Part shown: in pieces, positions 11,985 to 24,541 of the stretch
Numbering within the stretch: the first letter of the stretch is position 1
How the letters are laid out: the number at the start of each line of letters is the position of its first letter
NCBI GenBank assembly: GCA_022393335.1
Contig: JAJEKB010021543.1
Span: forward strand, 2,184,857-2,248,856
Length of the DNA: 64,000 nucleotides
Origin: Macrotrachela quadricornifera
Taxonomy: Eukaryota; Rotifera; Eurotatoria; Philodinida; Philodinidae
Direction of reading: 5' to 3'
Notes under the pieces: generated by a model
What the model was told of the DNA's origin: nothing
What the model saw: the letters and a program-made list of their open reading frames with translations, nothing else
Database searches by the model: none
Made by a program: the position numbers and the translations under genes

Positions 11985-13170
11985 AATTAATGTTTCATTT
12001 CTTTTCTGTTTTAAACATAGACGTTAAGGCTCGCATATACTTTTATACAAAGGAAAAGTAGTGAAGCGTGATTTAAACACATCCTAACGGTTTATTGCTT
12101 ACGCAAAGGCGAAAACGCAATAATTACTCATTTTTTAAACAGATTCAATTATCTCTCTTGAAGAAGAGAGAAGTATTTAATTTAATAATCTCAATTTTTA
12201 CTTTTCAGCAATCAGTTAAGTCAACAAAAAAAACATTGAAAATAAATACAAGAATAATTTGTGATTTTGATACACAGAAATAAATAAAAATCATGCTGAG
12301 TTTAGATTTCTGTCAAGATGTTTCGTCTTATTTATTTATTGTTATACATAATCTAGTATTTAATGTCACATCATATAGAAATAATTATGAATTATTAAAA
12401 TAATAAAAATTATACTAAGAATATTACTAAACAATGCGACCACTATCTCGACTTAACATACTTCACCCTCAATTACCATTGGTCAAGGTTTATGGAAAAC
12501 AATTCCTTGTATGTCATATTATTCTTGAGCCAATCAGAAAAATACGAGCTTGTAAACAATCAAGCAACCAATTGAATCTTGATAGACTTTTCTCTACGAG
12601 AACGAAAATACAGAAAAATTTCTTTTATAGATTTTTTAGCATTAGCTGACTTTTCATATACAGCACAAATTGCTGATACAAAAAATTATAAAAGCTATAA
12701 AATATGCGGAAGAGAGGAAATAAAAGTTGAAAACTTAGAAGAATTGCATCATGAATTATGAATAATGTACACGTTTATCTATTTTATTTATTAACTTATT
12801 CCATTCACTTTCATTAAAATTCAATTTATTATTAAATATAAAGTAATCATCAGCTTTTTATTTAAACTAGAAAAATTTCGTTACTTTCTCGCTATTTAAA
12901 AAATATTTCTTAGGATGAAATGTTTTTGCTCATTTGCTGTCTTCTTTTTTTTTGCCAAATACCATTTGATCTCAAATCAATATGATACTACTATTGAAGT
13001 TTTTTCGAAGACAATCGGGAATAGTTTAAGAAATATTTATTTTTAATAAACTATATGATTTATTAACAAAAAACTATATAATACCAGGCATCAATGTTAT
13101 CTCAAATGGATTTATATTATCAGAACTTAAAATAACAAAAAAAGGCATTCATTCTCTCAAGTATTCAATA
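11985..13170. repeat. Upstream region of the complete OPT gene, duplicated at 101-1638
   Basis: It parallels the region upstream of the partial copy at 1-100 until about 13170, where it shows the uninterrupted arrangement lacking the foldback element. Presumed promoter and 5' UTR of the OPT gene; no core promoter motif can be assigned. Confidence 0.65.
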
Positions 13171-15201
13171 TAATAATCTTTATTTTTACTAGACAACCTA
13201 ATACGTTTGAAAATAAAATTCTATTAAACAATATGAAATTCATTCTATCTTGAGAATTATGTTTTATATATAATTAATTTCTTTTTTTTAGTTCATTTCA
13301 AGGATGTTTACTCTATATCGAAATCAAAATTCTACTTAGAATTTTCTTTTTTCTGCAGAATTTAGTAAAATTTTACTATTACATATATACTTGTCTCAAT
13401 CGAGTAACTAATGAAATAATGATTTTAAAGATTTTATCTGATAACAATAATAATCAAAAGTATTAGATTATGGTTTTGATTGTGGGCAAGTTAAAGTGTT
13501 AATTTGTCTGTTTAATCTCTTAATAGGTTATTTCATTAGATTTCTGATCAATGACAAGTTATATCAATTAACTGTTCGAATTGATTTTTACACTGTTAAC
13601 TTTTTATGTAGGCCTTCTATTACTTTTCTTATGATTTCCGAGCTCATCGAAAGTGACATTGTATTCCGGTATCTAGCATTGTTTTGAAATTATTTTTATG
13701 TAATCAGTTTACAAAAAAAAACGAATAATTTATCGATTAGATTTCTACAAAATCATTAAAAATTAATAATAATCTTGATGATACATCGTTGCAACAACGA
13801 TCTTGCGAGTTGAGACCAAATGAGTGAGAATATGTTAGAAGCAGCTTCATCATGATATGGTGTATTATGATCACCATTATTATTATCAACTTCACGATTT
13901 AGCAATGACATTCGAATTGGAACATTTTGTTAAAAATGATTTATATCCTTCTAATGATAAAAATATTGATAAAACATTTCTAGAAAAGCTTCTTCAGTAA
14001 GGATGTTTCTTTATTTTTCTTTATCTTTATAATAAATGATAAAATAAGTGTAAATACAAGAATAATTTTGTATTTTGACGAAAGCGTAATGATTCACCTA
14101 AGATTAATTAAAATATTATCTGATCGATATACAATTGATGGATGAATGTGATTAGGCCATTTTCATTATAAAGGTATATGTATATCTCTTTCATATCTAT
14201 GATACAATCAATTTCTTTCTTGACATGAAATATGTAGAAAAGAGTTATTTTTATTTCTCTAAATATTCTTCATTTATTATCATATATTGATAAATTTTTT
14301 TCTTGAAATTCTCAAAGTAGTCTGTCAAATTATTTGTTTCTATACATGTTATTCAATTATAATTTTTCGTTTTATAAATACATGAATCAATCGATTTTTA
14401 CTCACTTGTTTTTTTTTTCTTTACATTTTAATTTCCTATATTTTATATTTATTTTTATCATTCAACAATTATCATTTCTGTTTTCTATATGTGCTCTAAA
14501 GGTAAGCTTTATATTGACGTTTTAATCTTCGCTTGAACGAGCTCAATTTCGACCTGTCGTTAATTCTTTATTCGATTTTTACGAAGAATTGACAAAAATT
14601 TGACTCGTTTCCATAATAAATAGTTGATAGAATCGCTAAAAAAAATAAATTTTCGATTTTAAAATTATTTTCAGTTTTTCATGCATAGCACTTTATAATT
14701 TTATCTGATCGAACTAAAATTTTTCCCAAAGATATTTGTAACTATCCTCCACAAGTACAATCGACTATTTTCATTTTTGAGTTCACAAAAACCAAAACAG
14801 TGATTTTGGATGAAATCTTTCGATATTTTTTTATACAAGAAAAGAAAGTGAGATCTTTGAGATATAATCATAGGTACTTTATTAATTTTTTAATGTATTC
14901 TACAAAAATTTTCGAATCAATTGGTGAGATACTTTGACTTTTAATATTTTAAAAACGAAAAACTTCCAAAAACATTGTTTAAAATACAATTCTGTTTGTA
15001 ATGAATTCTATCTTTTCTTGATTTTATATGAAATTAAATTCTATTTTATCTCCATTTATTTTCATATAGACAACATTCATTAAGATTTCTTGACAACATA
15101 AATTTGAGTAAAGATATTGATGAAAAATATAAAAAGATTCAAAATAAATGATTGCTTAATTCCATGATAATTTGAGTAGACATTATTTTCTATTACTTAT
15201 A
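13171..15201. other. Intergenic DNA between OPT and galactosyltransferase genes
   Basis: AT-rich. The only codon-like stretch is a plus-strand frame of 47 codons at 13857-14000 (ATG to TAA) rich in His, Tyr, Asp and Lys, which could be a short terminal exon; the opposite strand is also open there, so it stays unassigned. Confidence 0.3.
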
Positions 15202-17143
15202 TTATTTTTTACTATTAAATCCATAATGCATTTTATCAATTAAATATTGATGTTCTGGAGTAACATAATGAAATGAAATTGTTGTATTACTACAACAGTT
15301 TAAACCCTAAATAAAAATATAATAATTCAAACAATAAATAATAAGAATATGTACTTACAGCTACAGGTTTATTTTGAGCATAAGTATGAAGCGCATCTGG
15401 AATTGGACCAATATAATGATTTGAAAATGTAAGAGGATGAAAACGTTCACGATTATTTTCATCAGTTGATTTGCCTATATAGACACCTTTTCTTCGAAGA
15501 CAACTTGCAATTTCAACATCTTCAGAACCACCATCTTTTGAACAAATTGATTTAGCTTGATGATGTGCTTCATAAAATCGTTTTAATGCTTCTTTACTTA
15601 AAACATATCCTCCACCACCAGAATGATAACCTCCATCTACATTTATCTATAATAGAAAAATAACTGAATTAATTAATTGAAATAAAAATATTGCATCTCT
15701 AAGAGTTATTTCAATAATTATAAATGTATATGACAAAAGTGTTTCTTTTTATCAGTTTAATAGAATTTCATCGAAATAGCTGTTTAGATTAGGATAATGA
15801 TGGAAAATCTCGAAGTTATATTTGTAAATAATTTATCATGAATAATGCATCGAAATTGTTAGATTGAAAAACCCAAAATTGAATAGAGAAAATGAAAAAA
15901 ATATTGATGAACTTGAACTTTTTTTTTAGCTGAACGATTCAAAAATACCGATGTTAACCTTGTAAAAAATTTCGTGATATTCATGTAAAATAGATATATT
16001 TGCCTCTTATTTATTCTAAAAGTGAATGAACAAAACATTGAAATATGCTGTTTAATAATACTCGCTGTAATCTATCAATCAGTATACAAAACTATCTAAG
16101 AGTTACATATACATGAGAATATATTTCCATAACAAGATGTGCTAAATTTTTTTTTACTACAGCTGCATATTTCTTAACTCTTTACACCTTGTTGAGTCAT
16201 TCTTGATCCATTCATCGAGACTATAGTTTTGCAATAGTAAAACATCGGATTATGGCAGTTCTTAAGCATTATAAAGAGTCCTCAATAAACTAGAAATTCG
16301 TTACAAAGTAAAGTTTTTTTAAATCGTCCCTTGGCTAATACGTTTGAGTCGGAAAACGGTGATTTTTCAAAAATGTGGAAGAATCTGATTCGTTTTTTTT
16401 ATATGCATAAACTGAGGGCATTACCTATTTATACAGATGCTTGAAAAAAGTTATTGATTCGAAGTATCAAAAGGCCATTTTTTGCAACCATATGAATCAA
16501 ATTTCGTTTTCAATATAAACTATAAATTAGCACTAAATTCATACACGAAACGTTAATAGAAGTAATAATTAGTCTAAAAAAACTCAATCTATTAGCGTTT
16601 TCGATTCAACATCCGCTCTGCTGGATTAGTTATAAAAACATAGTTTAAAAATCTTACTTTAAAATTATATCCAAATGTAACTGGTTGTGTTGTATTTTGT
16701 TTTTGTAAAAAATTTTTTAGATTATCTACAAATATATATGTATCATCATCTGCTTTGACAATCCAATCAATATCATTTAAAAATTTTTCATATACATAAT
16801 GTAGAGCCAATGTCGTTTTTTGCGTTAAATGATCATAACCAGGTGATATTAATTTTGCAATAGGTGCTATTGGTAAACCTTTTGTATCATTTGAATATTC
16901 AGATATAAAATTATATTTATCACAACGTGGTGCCCATGTTAAATTAACTGCACGTGCTCGTGTATCAAAATATTTTGGTGTTGTTAAAATTATACAATAA
17001 ATACGTATTTGTACGTTTGAATAATGTTGTACATGTATTCGAAAGAATGAAATATATTTCTTTGTATATAGATGAAATACAAATAATAAAACAGTAATTA
17101 GAATAAAAATTATAATACTATTTTTTTGAATTATGTTAGTCAT
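15202..17143 (-). CDS. C1GALT1: Core-1-type beta-1,3-galactosyltransferase (C1GALT1-like), three exons
   Basis: Exons 16658-17143, 15359-15646 and 15202-15306 (all phase 0, GT-AG; introns of 1011 and 52 nt) encode 292 aa. The start is the ATG at 17143; the same frame continues upstream only from a TTG. Residues 8-27 are a signal anchor (IIIFILITVLLFVFHLY), giving type II Golgi topology. Family landmarks in order are CIILTTPKYFDTRARAVNLTW, the metal- and UDP-binding ADDDTY, FGYNFK, GGYHSGGGGYVLSKEALKRF, ERFHPL and the C-terminal CCSNTTISFHYV. This enzyme adds galactose to GalNAc-O-Ser/Thr, making core 1 (T antigen) O-glycans from UDP-Gal. The protein is shorter than the vertebrate enzyme mainly at the C-terminus. 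Which invertebrate paralogue it is cannot be told. Confidence 0.9.
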
Positions 17144-19590
17144 AGTGAAGAAGTTAATATATTTATTGATCACAGTATGCTTCTGTTGAAAAACTAATTG
17201 AATTGACTGCAAAAAAATATTCAAGATTGAGCTTGTTTACGTTAAATGATAATTAAATTTTAAAGTAAATTCAAATATAAACACTAAATATCGTTGACTA
17301 TTATCTAAAGAATAAAATTAATGTAAAACTTCAAAGTAGACATGAAAAAAATCCATATAATAGAAAAAGTTTTTGTGTATTTATCTATAAAATATAGCCA
17401 GAAAGAAAATTTCTACGTTTCTGAATAAATTCTTTCAATGATTAAATAAGAGACAAGGCATGTGAAATGTGGTATAGATAAATTTCATTTGTCACTTGAA
17501 AGAACAACAAGAAGAAATTAAAACAAAATTTATGAATGACACAACACCGATGGAAATAGGATAAAGTCTTAGAATTACTTAGTTTAAATGCATGAATTTG
17601 TACTGTCTTGGAATCACTAATCTTCATGCGAAAAACAGTATTTCATATTTGAAAATTTGAAATATTGTAGTCGTCAATTATTAAACTAACTAATTCTGAG
17701 AGTCTACTCGATTTACATCAGCGTTCTATCATTCGTAAATCTTATTTTGATTATATTTTACTGTTCTTCCAAGTGACAACTAAAATTTATCTATGGAACG
17801 CTTCACATATATTATTTCTCACTTGTTTGACAAAAAAATTTATTTAGTGTAATTAACATCAATACTTAACAGAAGTATTTGTTCGCATTATTCATGTTAA
17901 AAAAACTATTTTAACTAAAGTAATGCTACTAACCAAGAAATTAGCTCATTTCGTTGAACTAGAGTAAAGATGTTTGAGCTTTTTATCACTATATTGTCTG
18001 TGGAACACTCTGCACTTCCTATTCTCAGTTCTTAAATCCAAAAAATATTCGTTGTGAAATGAGATTTCGTAGACTTAATTATCTGTTTATCTCTATTAGA
18101 TGATCATCCTGCGAAGTCGTTGACAACAAGAAATCTTTAATAGTTTCTATCATAAATGTTAACGAGCTGCGTTTTTTTCTGAGCGAATCTATCTTTATAC
18201 AAGATCAAATATCACGTGAATGTATTAGATTAGACTGGAATTTTGAGATTGATTTGGCTAGATTGACAGCTCTGATTCGAACTCATGTCTTCTATTTTTT
18301 TAAAACTAATAATGGGCAATTATCTTTTATGAAAAAGATTAATTAACCAAAGGTAGTACTTCTGATTTTCAACTCATATTTTGCAGTATCTAATGCCGAT
18401 CGAGATCCATGGTTTTTTTTAAACCTCTTCTAGACATGCTTTTGATCTGCTTTGTTGAAAAAGAGAATAATGTCGATACAGTAATAGTCATAATTAAGGA
18501 TATTGCATTGTAGATGTTTTTACAATATTATAAAGATTTTTTTCTTCTCACATTTTTCTCATAGGAAGGGTAATGTCACAAAATATTGCGGTTTCCGCTT
18601 TTGTTCTATTCTATTTTCATATGAATATGTCAATATACGTCTAATTTTGTGCATTCGCTCTTCCTAGAGCATGTCTTTTACTGGAATGATTTTTGAAAAA
18701 AGAAGAAGAATAATGGTTTTGGTCATTTCTTCAGACAGGGTGGTATGAGAAAACTGATGGAAAAACATGAATCTCTTCTGTTACAATGGTTTGACTCTGT
18801 GTGCTGATGAACCACTCTATTTGGCTATTGACTACTTCGTTTTACTGTAAGCATTTCAGAATATCACAATAAAACGAGCATGAACTAAATAATAAAGTAT
18901 ATAAATCAATGTTCTCGTTTATCCCTAACAACACTTTGACACATGATGTTATTTGAAAAAAAAATGACATCGATATATGAAATATAATGTGCAAAATGTT
19001 GTCTACATACTTTTTTGTTTTTATAACACTAAAATATTTTGTAAATTATCTGAAAAAAATATTAACAATTTTAATTACAACTGAGTAAAAAAAAATTTTT
19101 TTCGGAATCAAAGTTCAGGTTTCAATGTTAAAAAGTTTGGCTGCGCAAAACTCTAGTATGATAATATTGATACGATTCAGTATTAGTATGAAAATTAATT
19201 TGAAGAGTGAAGTCATGACTTCAAAAATTAACTCATTTGAGTATATGGTAGGATGTGTCTTGTAGAAGCATTTTCTTTTTCTCCTTTCATTTTTCTAGAA
19301 AACGAGAACGATATTAAATATTCACATTTCAGAAAATTTTTTGTCTTGCTTTTATATACATTAAAATATACTTATGTTACGGTTTTTTCACAAATGTGTT
19401 TAGTGGTTATTTTATTTTTAATTTTAAAAATTGAAATAGAAATAGAAAGTCTGGAAATGTTTTGATAAAGGTAGTAATAGATCAATTAACTCCCTATCAC
19501 TAGAATTGGAAAATAGATTGTTATAGTATAACTTACTTCTTGTTTTTTTTCTCTTGTGCTATACTGTACAAATAACAAGCACAGTATATA
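17144..19590. other. Intergenic AT-rich DNA, nothing recognised
   Basis: No frame with family motifs, RNA gene or clear element. Short frames are low-complexity AT-rich by-products. Confidence 0.4.
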
Positions 19591-20286
19591 CACCGGGTGC
19601 GTCAGAATAAATGGCCCTCTTAATATTTTAAAGATTTCTCCATTATTTTTCTTTATGATTAAAAAAATTCTTTTTACCAAAAGATCGACCTTGAAATTCT
19701 CTACAAATTAATATACGTTTAAACTGAAATCCTACTTAAAAAATATTTGAAAAGAGATGAAAAATAAAAACATACAAAATATTCTACTTTCAAATTAATT
19801 AGACATAATGCATAACGATACTTAGCATATAAGTTTTATCAATTGACCATATTAAAAACAATTTACTAAGAAAAATCTCAAGACAGTACGATGCGATCAA
19901 AATCTGAATGCTCAAAGTGATGTCTATTTTGAGAACGCAAAGTGAAATTATTAAATAATTGGTCTTATCTAAATTGTACAGCTTTTCACGTCGTATCTTT
20001 TCATATATTTCGTTTTTGTAGTACAATAAAATAAGTAATGAAAAGCAGGAATACAAAGTATGGCCATTTATTGTGTCTGATTAATTTGAAAGTGGAGTAT
20101 TTTGTATGTTTTTATTTTTCGTCTCTTTTCAAATATTTTGTAAGTAGGATTTCAATTTAAACGTATATGATTTTGTAGAGAATTTCAAGGTCGATCTTTT
20201 GGTAAAAAGAATTTTTTTAATCATAAAGAAAAATAAGGGAGAAATCTTTAAAATACTAAGAAGACCATTTATTCTGCCTCACTCGA
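19591..20286. mobile_element. TA-flanked foldback MITE, ~200-bp inverted arms
   Basis: The left arm from CACCGGGTGCGTCAGAATAA and the right arm ending TTATTCTGCCTCACTCGA are inverted copies for about 200 bp and are flanked by TA. Both arms contain GATCGACCTTGAAATTCTC-type sequence. The unpaired centre at 19976-20015 carries a GTACAGCTTTTCACGTCGTA box, a variant of the box in the elements at 1639 and 24542. There is no transposase. Confidence 0.8.
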
Positions 20287-22012
20287 TAAATTCAAGGTTT
20301 CGTAGAAGCGATAACTTATAAGCTATAAGAGAATAAAAAGAAGTTAACTTTAAGTTTGGTTCGAGAATATTTCTATTAGTTAAGTTAGGAAATTTAATTA
20401 GTGATACTACAGCCAATTGGTAGAATGACTTTTTACTTTCCTTCCCTATGCATTTGTTTCGCATTCATACTCTTCTCACATTTTTTTCTCCTTAACACAC
20501 GCAAACATTCCCCTCCATCTTCCATATGTTTTGCTTTATTGCTGAAACATTCTTTCTCTTCCTATTTTAAAAGTATATATAGCTAATGTCTTGTATTTTA
20601 GGATTATCATCCGATTAAGAATATACATTCTTATAGAAAGAATGTACTAATATTAGGTATAGTGATAATAAGAATTACGAAACTGTTCTGTAATTTTATT
20701 CCATTAGATATTAAAATATAGCTTTGAAACATCTACAAGAGACTATTGCTGCTTGAACTCGATAATTACGATGAAAATAGGAATAAATCCTGGAAAAATC
20801 CTCTGTTATTATAAAAATACAAACTTTTTCTTTCACAACCAGAAATAATACACTTTTAAAAATATCTATAAACTCCACTCGTATGAAAAGCAGTTACTAT
20901 TCTTCTCTATTAAAGAAACAAAAAAAAAAAAATTTTAGATCTGACTCCTTTTAATAATAAAAATACTTAAATTTCTTAAGTAATTATTATTTCTGGGACA
21001 TCTTTTTTTTCTTTAATATTGTTAAAATGTTTTTCTCTGTTATTCATAATTTTTTATCAAATCACTTGTAAGTTTTCCTCAAGTGACCGTTTGAAAAATA
21101 AAGGAAAAAAACTTTACTTACTCTATTAAAACCTTATCGAAGAAAACTAATTCTTTTTTTTCACTTATTCTACTTTAATGCAAATGAAACAAGGTCTGAT
21201 ATAATTACTTTACAGACTAAAGATTAATTTTTTGCACATCATTCAACTTCATCGGAATAAGACTACTACTTTTTTTTTCTTTCCATAAAAACAAGTCGAA
21301 GAATTTCTCATTGAATAATTAAGATATTTAGAAAAACTGTCTGACAGCTCGTTTTAATTCAATATACTGAGTATTTCAAAAGTCATTCTATTAAAATGAA
21401 AATTTTCCGGAGCTATGCCATATGGTAATTAAGAGTATGACTTTTTTTCAAAAAAATGTTAATTAAGAAATTTTCATAGTTTTTATTCTTGGAGAAAAAT
21501 ATTCTCTTGAAGTTATAACTTTGACATGAGTGGAAGCTTATGATCATCGACTAAGAATGGAAAAAAAAACCGACATTTTGTATATAATTACCTTTAATAA
21601 CTTCAGTCATTCATGACAAAAAAAAAAGTTTTCAAGTTGGCAGAATATTTCCGACCAAACAAAAATTGTCTAAAACATTAATTGAATATGTTGTGTGTTG
21701 TTTATTTTATAATTAAAGTGATAAATATGTATATGTTCTTTTTATAAAACTTATTAAAAATACTAGTCTACACATTATGTCATAATTAGTACTAACAAAA
21801 TCAATTCATTTAATTAAAATATGATGTAGTTACTAAAGTATTTTTGTCTGTATAAAATATATAACCTATTGAAATCTTATTGTGATCAAAAAAAAAAATC
21901 AATGTTAATGAAAGATTGCTACATGTCACGACAGGAATGTAAAAATGAAAACGACATTAAGAAATAAATAATTTTCTTCGCAATTTTTTAGCTACACATT
22001 TTCCTCATTATC
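20287..22012. other. Intergenic AT-rich DNA, nothing recognised
   Basis: Homopolymer-rich sequence with no supported gene or element. Confidence 0.4.
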
Positions 22013-22147
22013 GAGCGCGTGCTCTATTATAATATTAAAAGAAAAGGCGTTAAATTTTTTCTTTTATGTCGCTATTTAACCTTGGCATATACGGCTTTAT
22101 ATAGACAAGTAATGCTCGTTTACAGACGCGCTCGGCTCTTTTTTTTT
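22013..22147 (+). ncRNA. Candidate structured small RNA ending in a T-run
   Basis: A GC-richer island in very AT-rich DNA. The ends GAGCGCGT (22013) and ACGCGCTC (to 22133) form an 8-bp stem. Inside is a second perfect 10-bp stem, TAAAAGAAAA with TTTTCTTTTA. The stem is followed by GGCTC and nine or more T, which would stop RNA polymerase III. The size (about 130 nt) and closed terminal stem resemble Y-RNA or other Pol III transcripts, but no box A/B or known RNA signature was identified. It could be a chance hairpin or a MITE. Confidence 0.3.
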
Positions 22148-22646
22148 ATAGAAAGACTACTACTTTGGAATGTTAAATTTTTAATACATTATTGTCTATA
22201 GAAGTTTATTTCTAAGATTTATATTTATTTTTCTTATTGTCTTTCATTCACTTGATGTTCACATAAATGATTTTTGAAACAACTAATCTTTTTCTATATT
22301 TATTTGAATAATTATTTTTTAAGCAAAAATAGAAGAGAAATACATTATTTCAAACATTGAAAACGTCAATAGTATATAAAGAAACAAGACAACAATCATC
22401 AATATAATTACAAAACTCAATAGACTAAATAAAATATTCTCTTATGACATAATGTAGTAAATTTTGACGAAAATTAATATTGTTCTGTATGAGAGATTGT
22501 TGGACACGAATTTTCTGTAGTTTAAATCTCTGAGAACAGCCAATATGTTTACTGTTGATCAATTTCTTTTATTTATTGATTGGCATCGTAGTGGAATAAG
22601 GAAGTGTGAGCACTGGTTCAATATTCATTCTAACTGATACACGATT
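22148..22646. other. Region 3' of the GPCR gene, nothing recognised
   Basis: AT-rich; presumed 3' flank of the minus-strand receptor gene. Confidence 0.35.
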
Positions 22647-24140
22647 TCATAATGGATTGATGCGAGTAATATTGTTTCTCCATCTATATTTAAATGGAGA
22701 GCGTAAGAGATTCATCAATTCACGACGAAATGTGCGTGATACCAGTGTATATAAATAAAATGACAAAACGTTCAGAAGATAAACTATCGATTCAGTCGTA
22801 AAAGACATAAATCGTTCGATAGCAATACGATCAGCTGACTTATTTTGGACACTAATTGTTACAGCAATATAAATGCTGAAAAACATCCAGGGTGTTTGAG
22901 TGATGACATAGACAAGTGCTTGAAGTAAAAACATTGCGAAAATTTGTTGATCGCGTTTGCGCTGCGCATGATCATTATTATTTTTCTGGTTGGCAGTAAT
23001 TTGAAGACGACGTATATGTTTGAGAATAAGATTGTGTCGAGTAAGCACGGCACCAATGACCATTATTAAAACTGGTAGAAAACTCCCAGTGATAGTTGTA
23101 AAAATACCGTGATAGAGTGCTACATCAATAATGGTTGCAGCACATCTACCTGCACTTACGTTGAAAAAGACAAGAATGTATGCAGCTAATATCAACCATA
23201 CGATTGTAATTATTACTGTGACACGATAAGCAACACGAGCTTTGGCAAAATTTCTCAAGCGTGTATTAGTCGATGTGAGTGTATATTGATCAATACAAGC
23301 TGCAACCAAGCACCACCGGTACATCATGCAAGTGAATTGAAGAAAATAACTGCGAAATTTGCAAAAGATAAGGTTCGTTGTGTTTGGGTTCTCATGATTT
23401 AATGAATATATATACGTTGATACGCCAAGAAGCAGATTCAATAGCATTGTTATAGACGTCACTATGAAATCTATACAAAAAAGATAGGATATATAATGAC
23501 TTTTTGAGTATTACATAGGCTTATTGAAAAATAATTTTAGATTCGATGATAAATGGAGAACTATTAATTAGATTTTGGCTTGAAGAATACTCAAATTTTT
23601 CAATTATTCTCTACACTATGTACGTGATTGAATGAGATACATTTCATAATAATTGTCATCCTTCACACGTAAACAACAGCATATAGGTCTGTTGACTCTT
23701 CGATATCTGAATCTTATCGTTAGAGGACTATAAACATAATGTTTTGACTCTTATATTAAACAACGTTCAAAGCATTCCAATATTGTAATGCAGATGATAT
23801 TGACCGAAAAGTTTCCAAAAACATCTCACATTCATATCTGAGACTTCGAATTGTTTTGAAAGAAACTTATTCTGAGCGATGTATCCGTAAAAAGATTGTT
23901 CATAATCGGATACTTCAGAAATCAGTGTGCAAAATTGAGTTTTATACTCAACTCATTGTTGTTTTCCTTCATGATTAATAAAAACTTACATATGCAACAA
24001 GATATTGTACGAAACCGTCGTCGAGTAAAGAGTATAATGTTGAGACAACAACCACTGATACCAAAAATAAGGTACACTGGGTAAACATAACGGATAAATT
24101 GTTGCTGTACAAGGAGTAAAATGTTAACTAATGATGACAT
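22647..24140 (-). CDS. Rhodopsin-like seven-transmembrane GPCR, two exons
   Basis: Exons 23990-24140 and 22647-23470 join in phase 1 (GCATAT^gtaagt ... GTATAG^AT) to give 324 aa. Exon 1 encodes TM1 with the conserved Asn in GISGCCLNIILF; the junction yields CCIYFIVTSITMLLN, the start of TM2. Further landmarks are Cys before TM3 (LIFCKFRSYF), CIDQYTLTS in place of the usual DRY, a long basic third loop (about RRLQITANQKNNNDHAQRKR), TPW in TM6, LNVLSFYLYTL in TM7 and a helix-8-like SRTFRREL. The receptor should sit in the plasma membrane and couple to G proteins; the ligand is unknown (peptide-like receptors of this style are common in rotifers). The DRY Arg is replaced by Gln, which may alter basal activity. 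The ATG at 24140 is used because the frame upstream has only TTG. Confidence 0.82.
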
Positions 24141-24541
24141 CCCGTGAGCAATAATTTTGTCCAATATAGCAATAGTATGTTACCAACGAAATATTGCTTA
24201 CCGTCTTTTCAAGATAATATTTCACAAATATATCTATAAAATTTCAAAATTTTGGAATCATGTAGTGTTAAGTCAGTTTTGATAAATATTTATAATTTAA
24301 ATTCACATAATTTTTATCAATGAGATGAAAGTATTCATTAACTAACGTAACTATTCTGTACAAACTCTAATAGTCTCTCTATTATATACATCTATCAAAA
24401 TGCGATGAATTTGAAAAAGTGTAAACAACACGTAACTTTCAATGACTTTGACAATTTCTTGCCTACTAATATGTGAATTTCTATGTGATATTAATAGAAA
24501 GGATAGTTTTGATCGTATTAATTAAGTTACTAACTCACATA
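24141..24541. other. 5' flank of the GPCR gene
   Basis: AT-rich; probable promoter region of the receptor gene. No specific element is recognised. Confidence 0.3.

Noticed and set aside
13857..14000. 47-codon plus-strand ORF
   Set aside because: Codon-like, but too short, open on both strands and without a family match; mentioned only as a possibility in the intergenic entry.
18240..18300. GTTCGAATC-like tRNA B box on the minus strand
   Set aside because: No A box at proper spacing and no cloverleaf or acceptor stem can be drawn.
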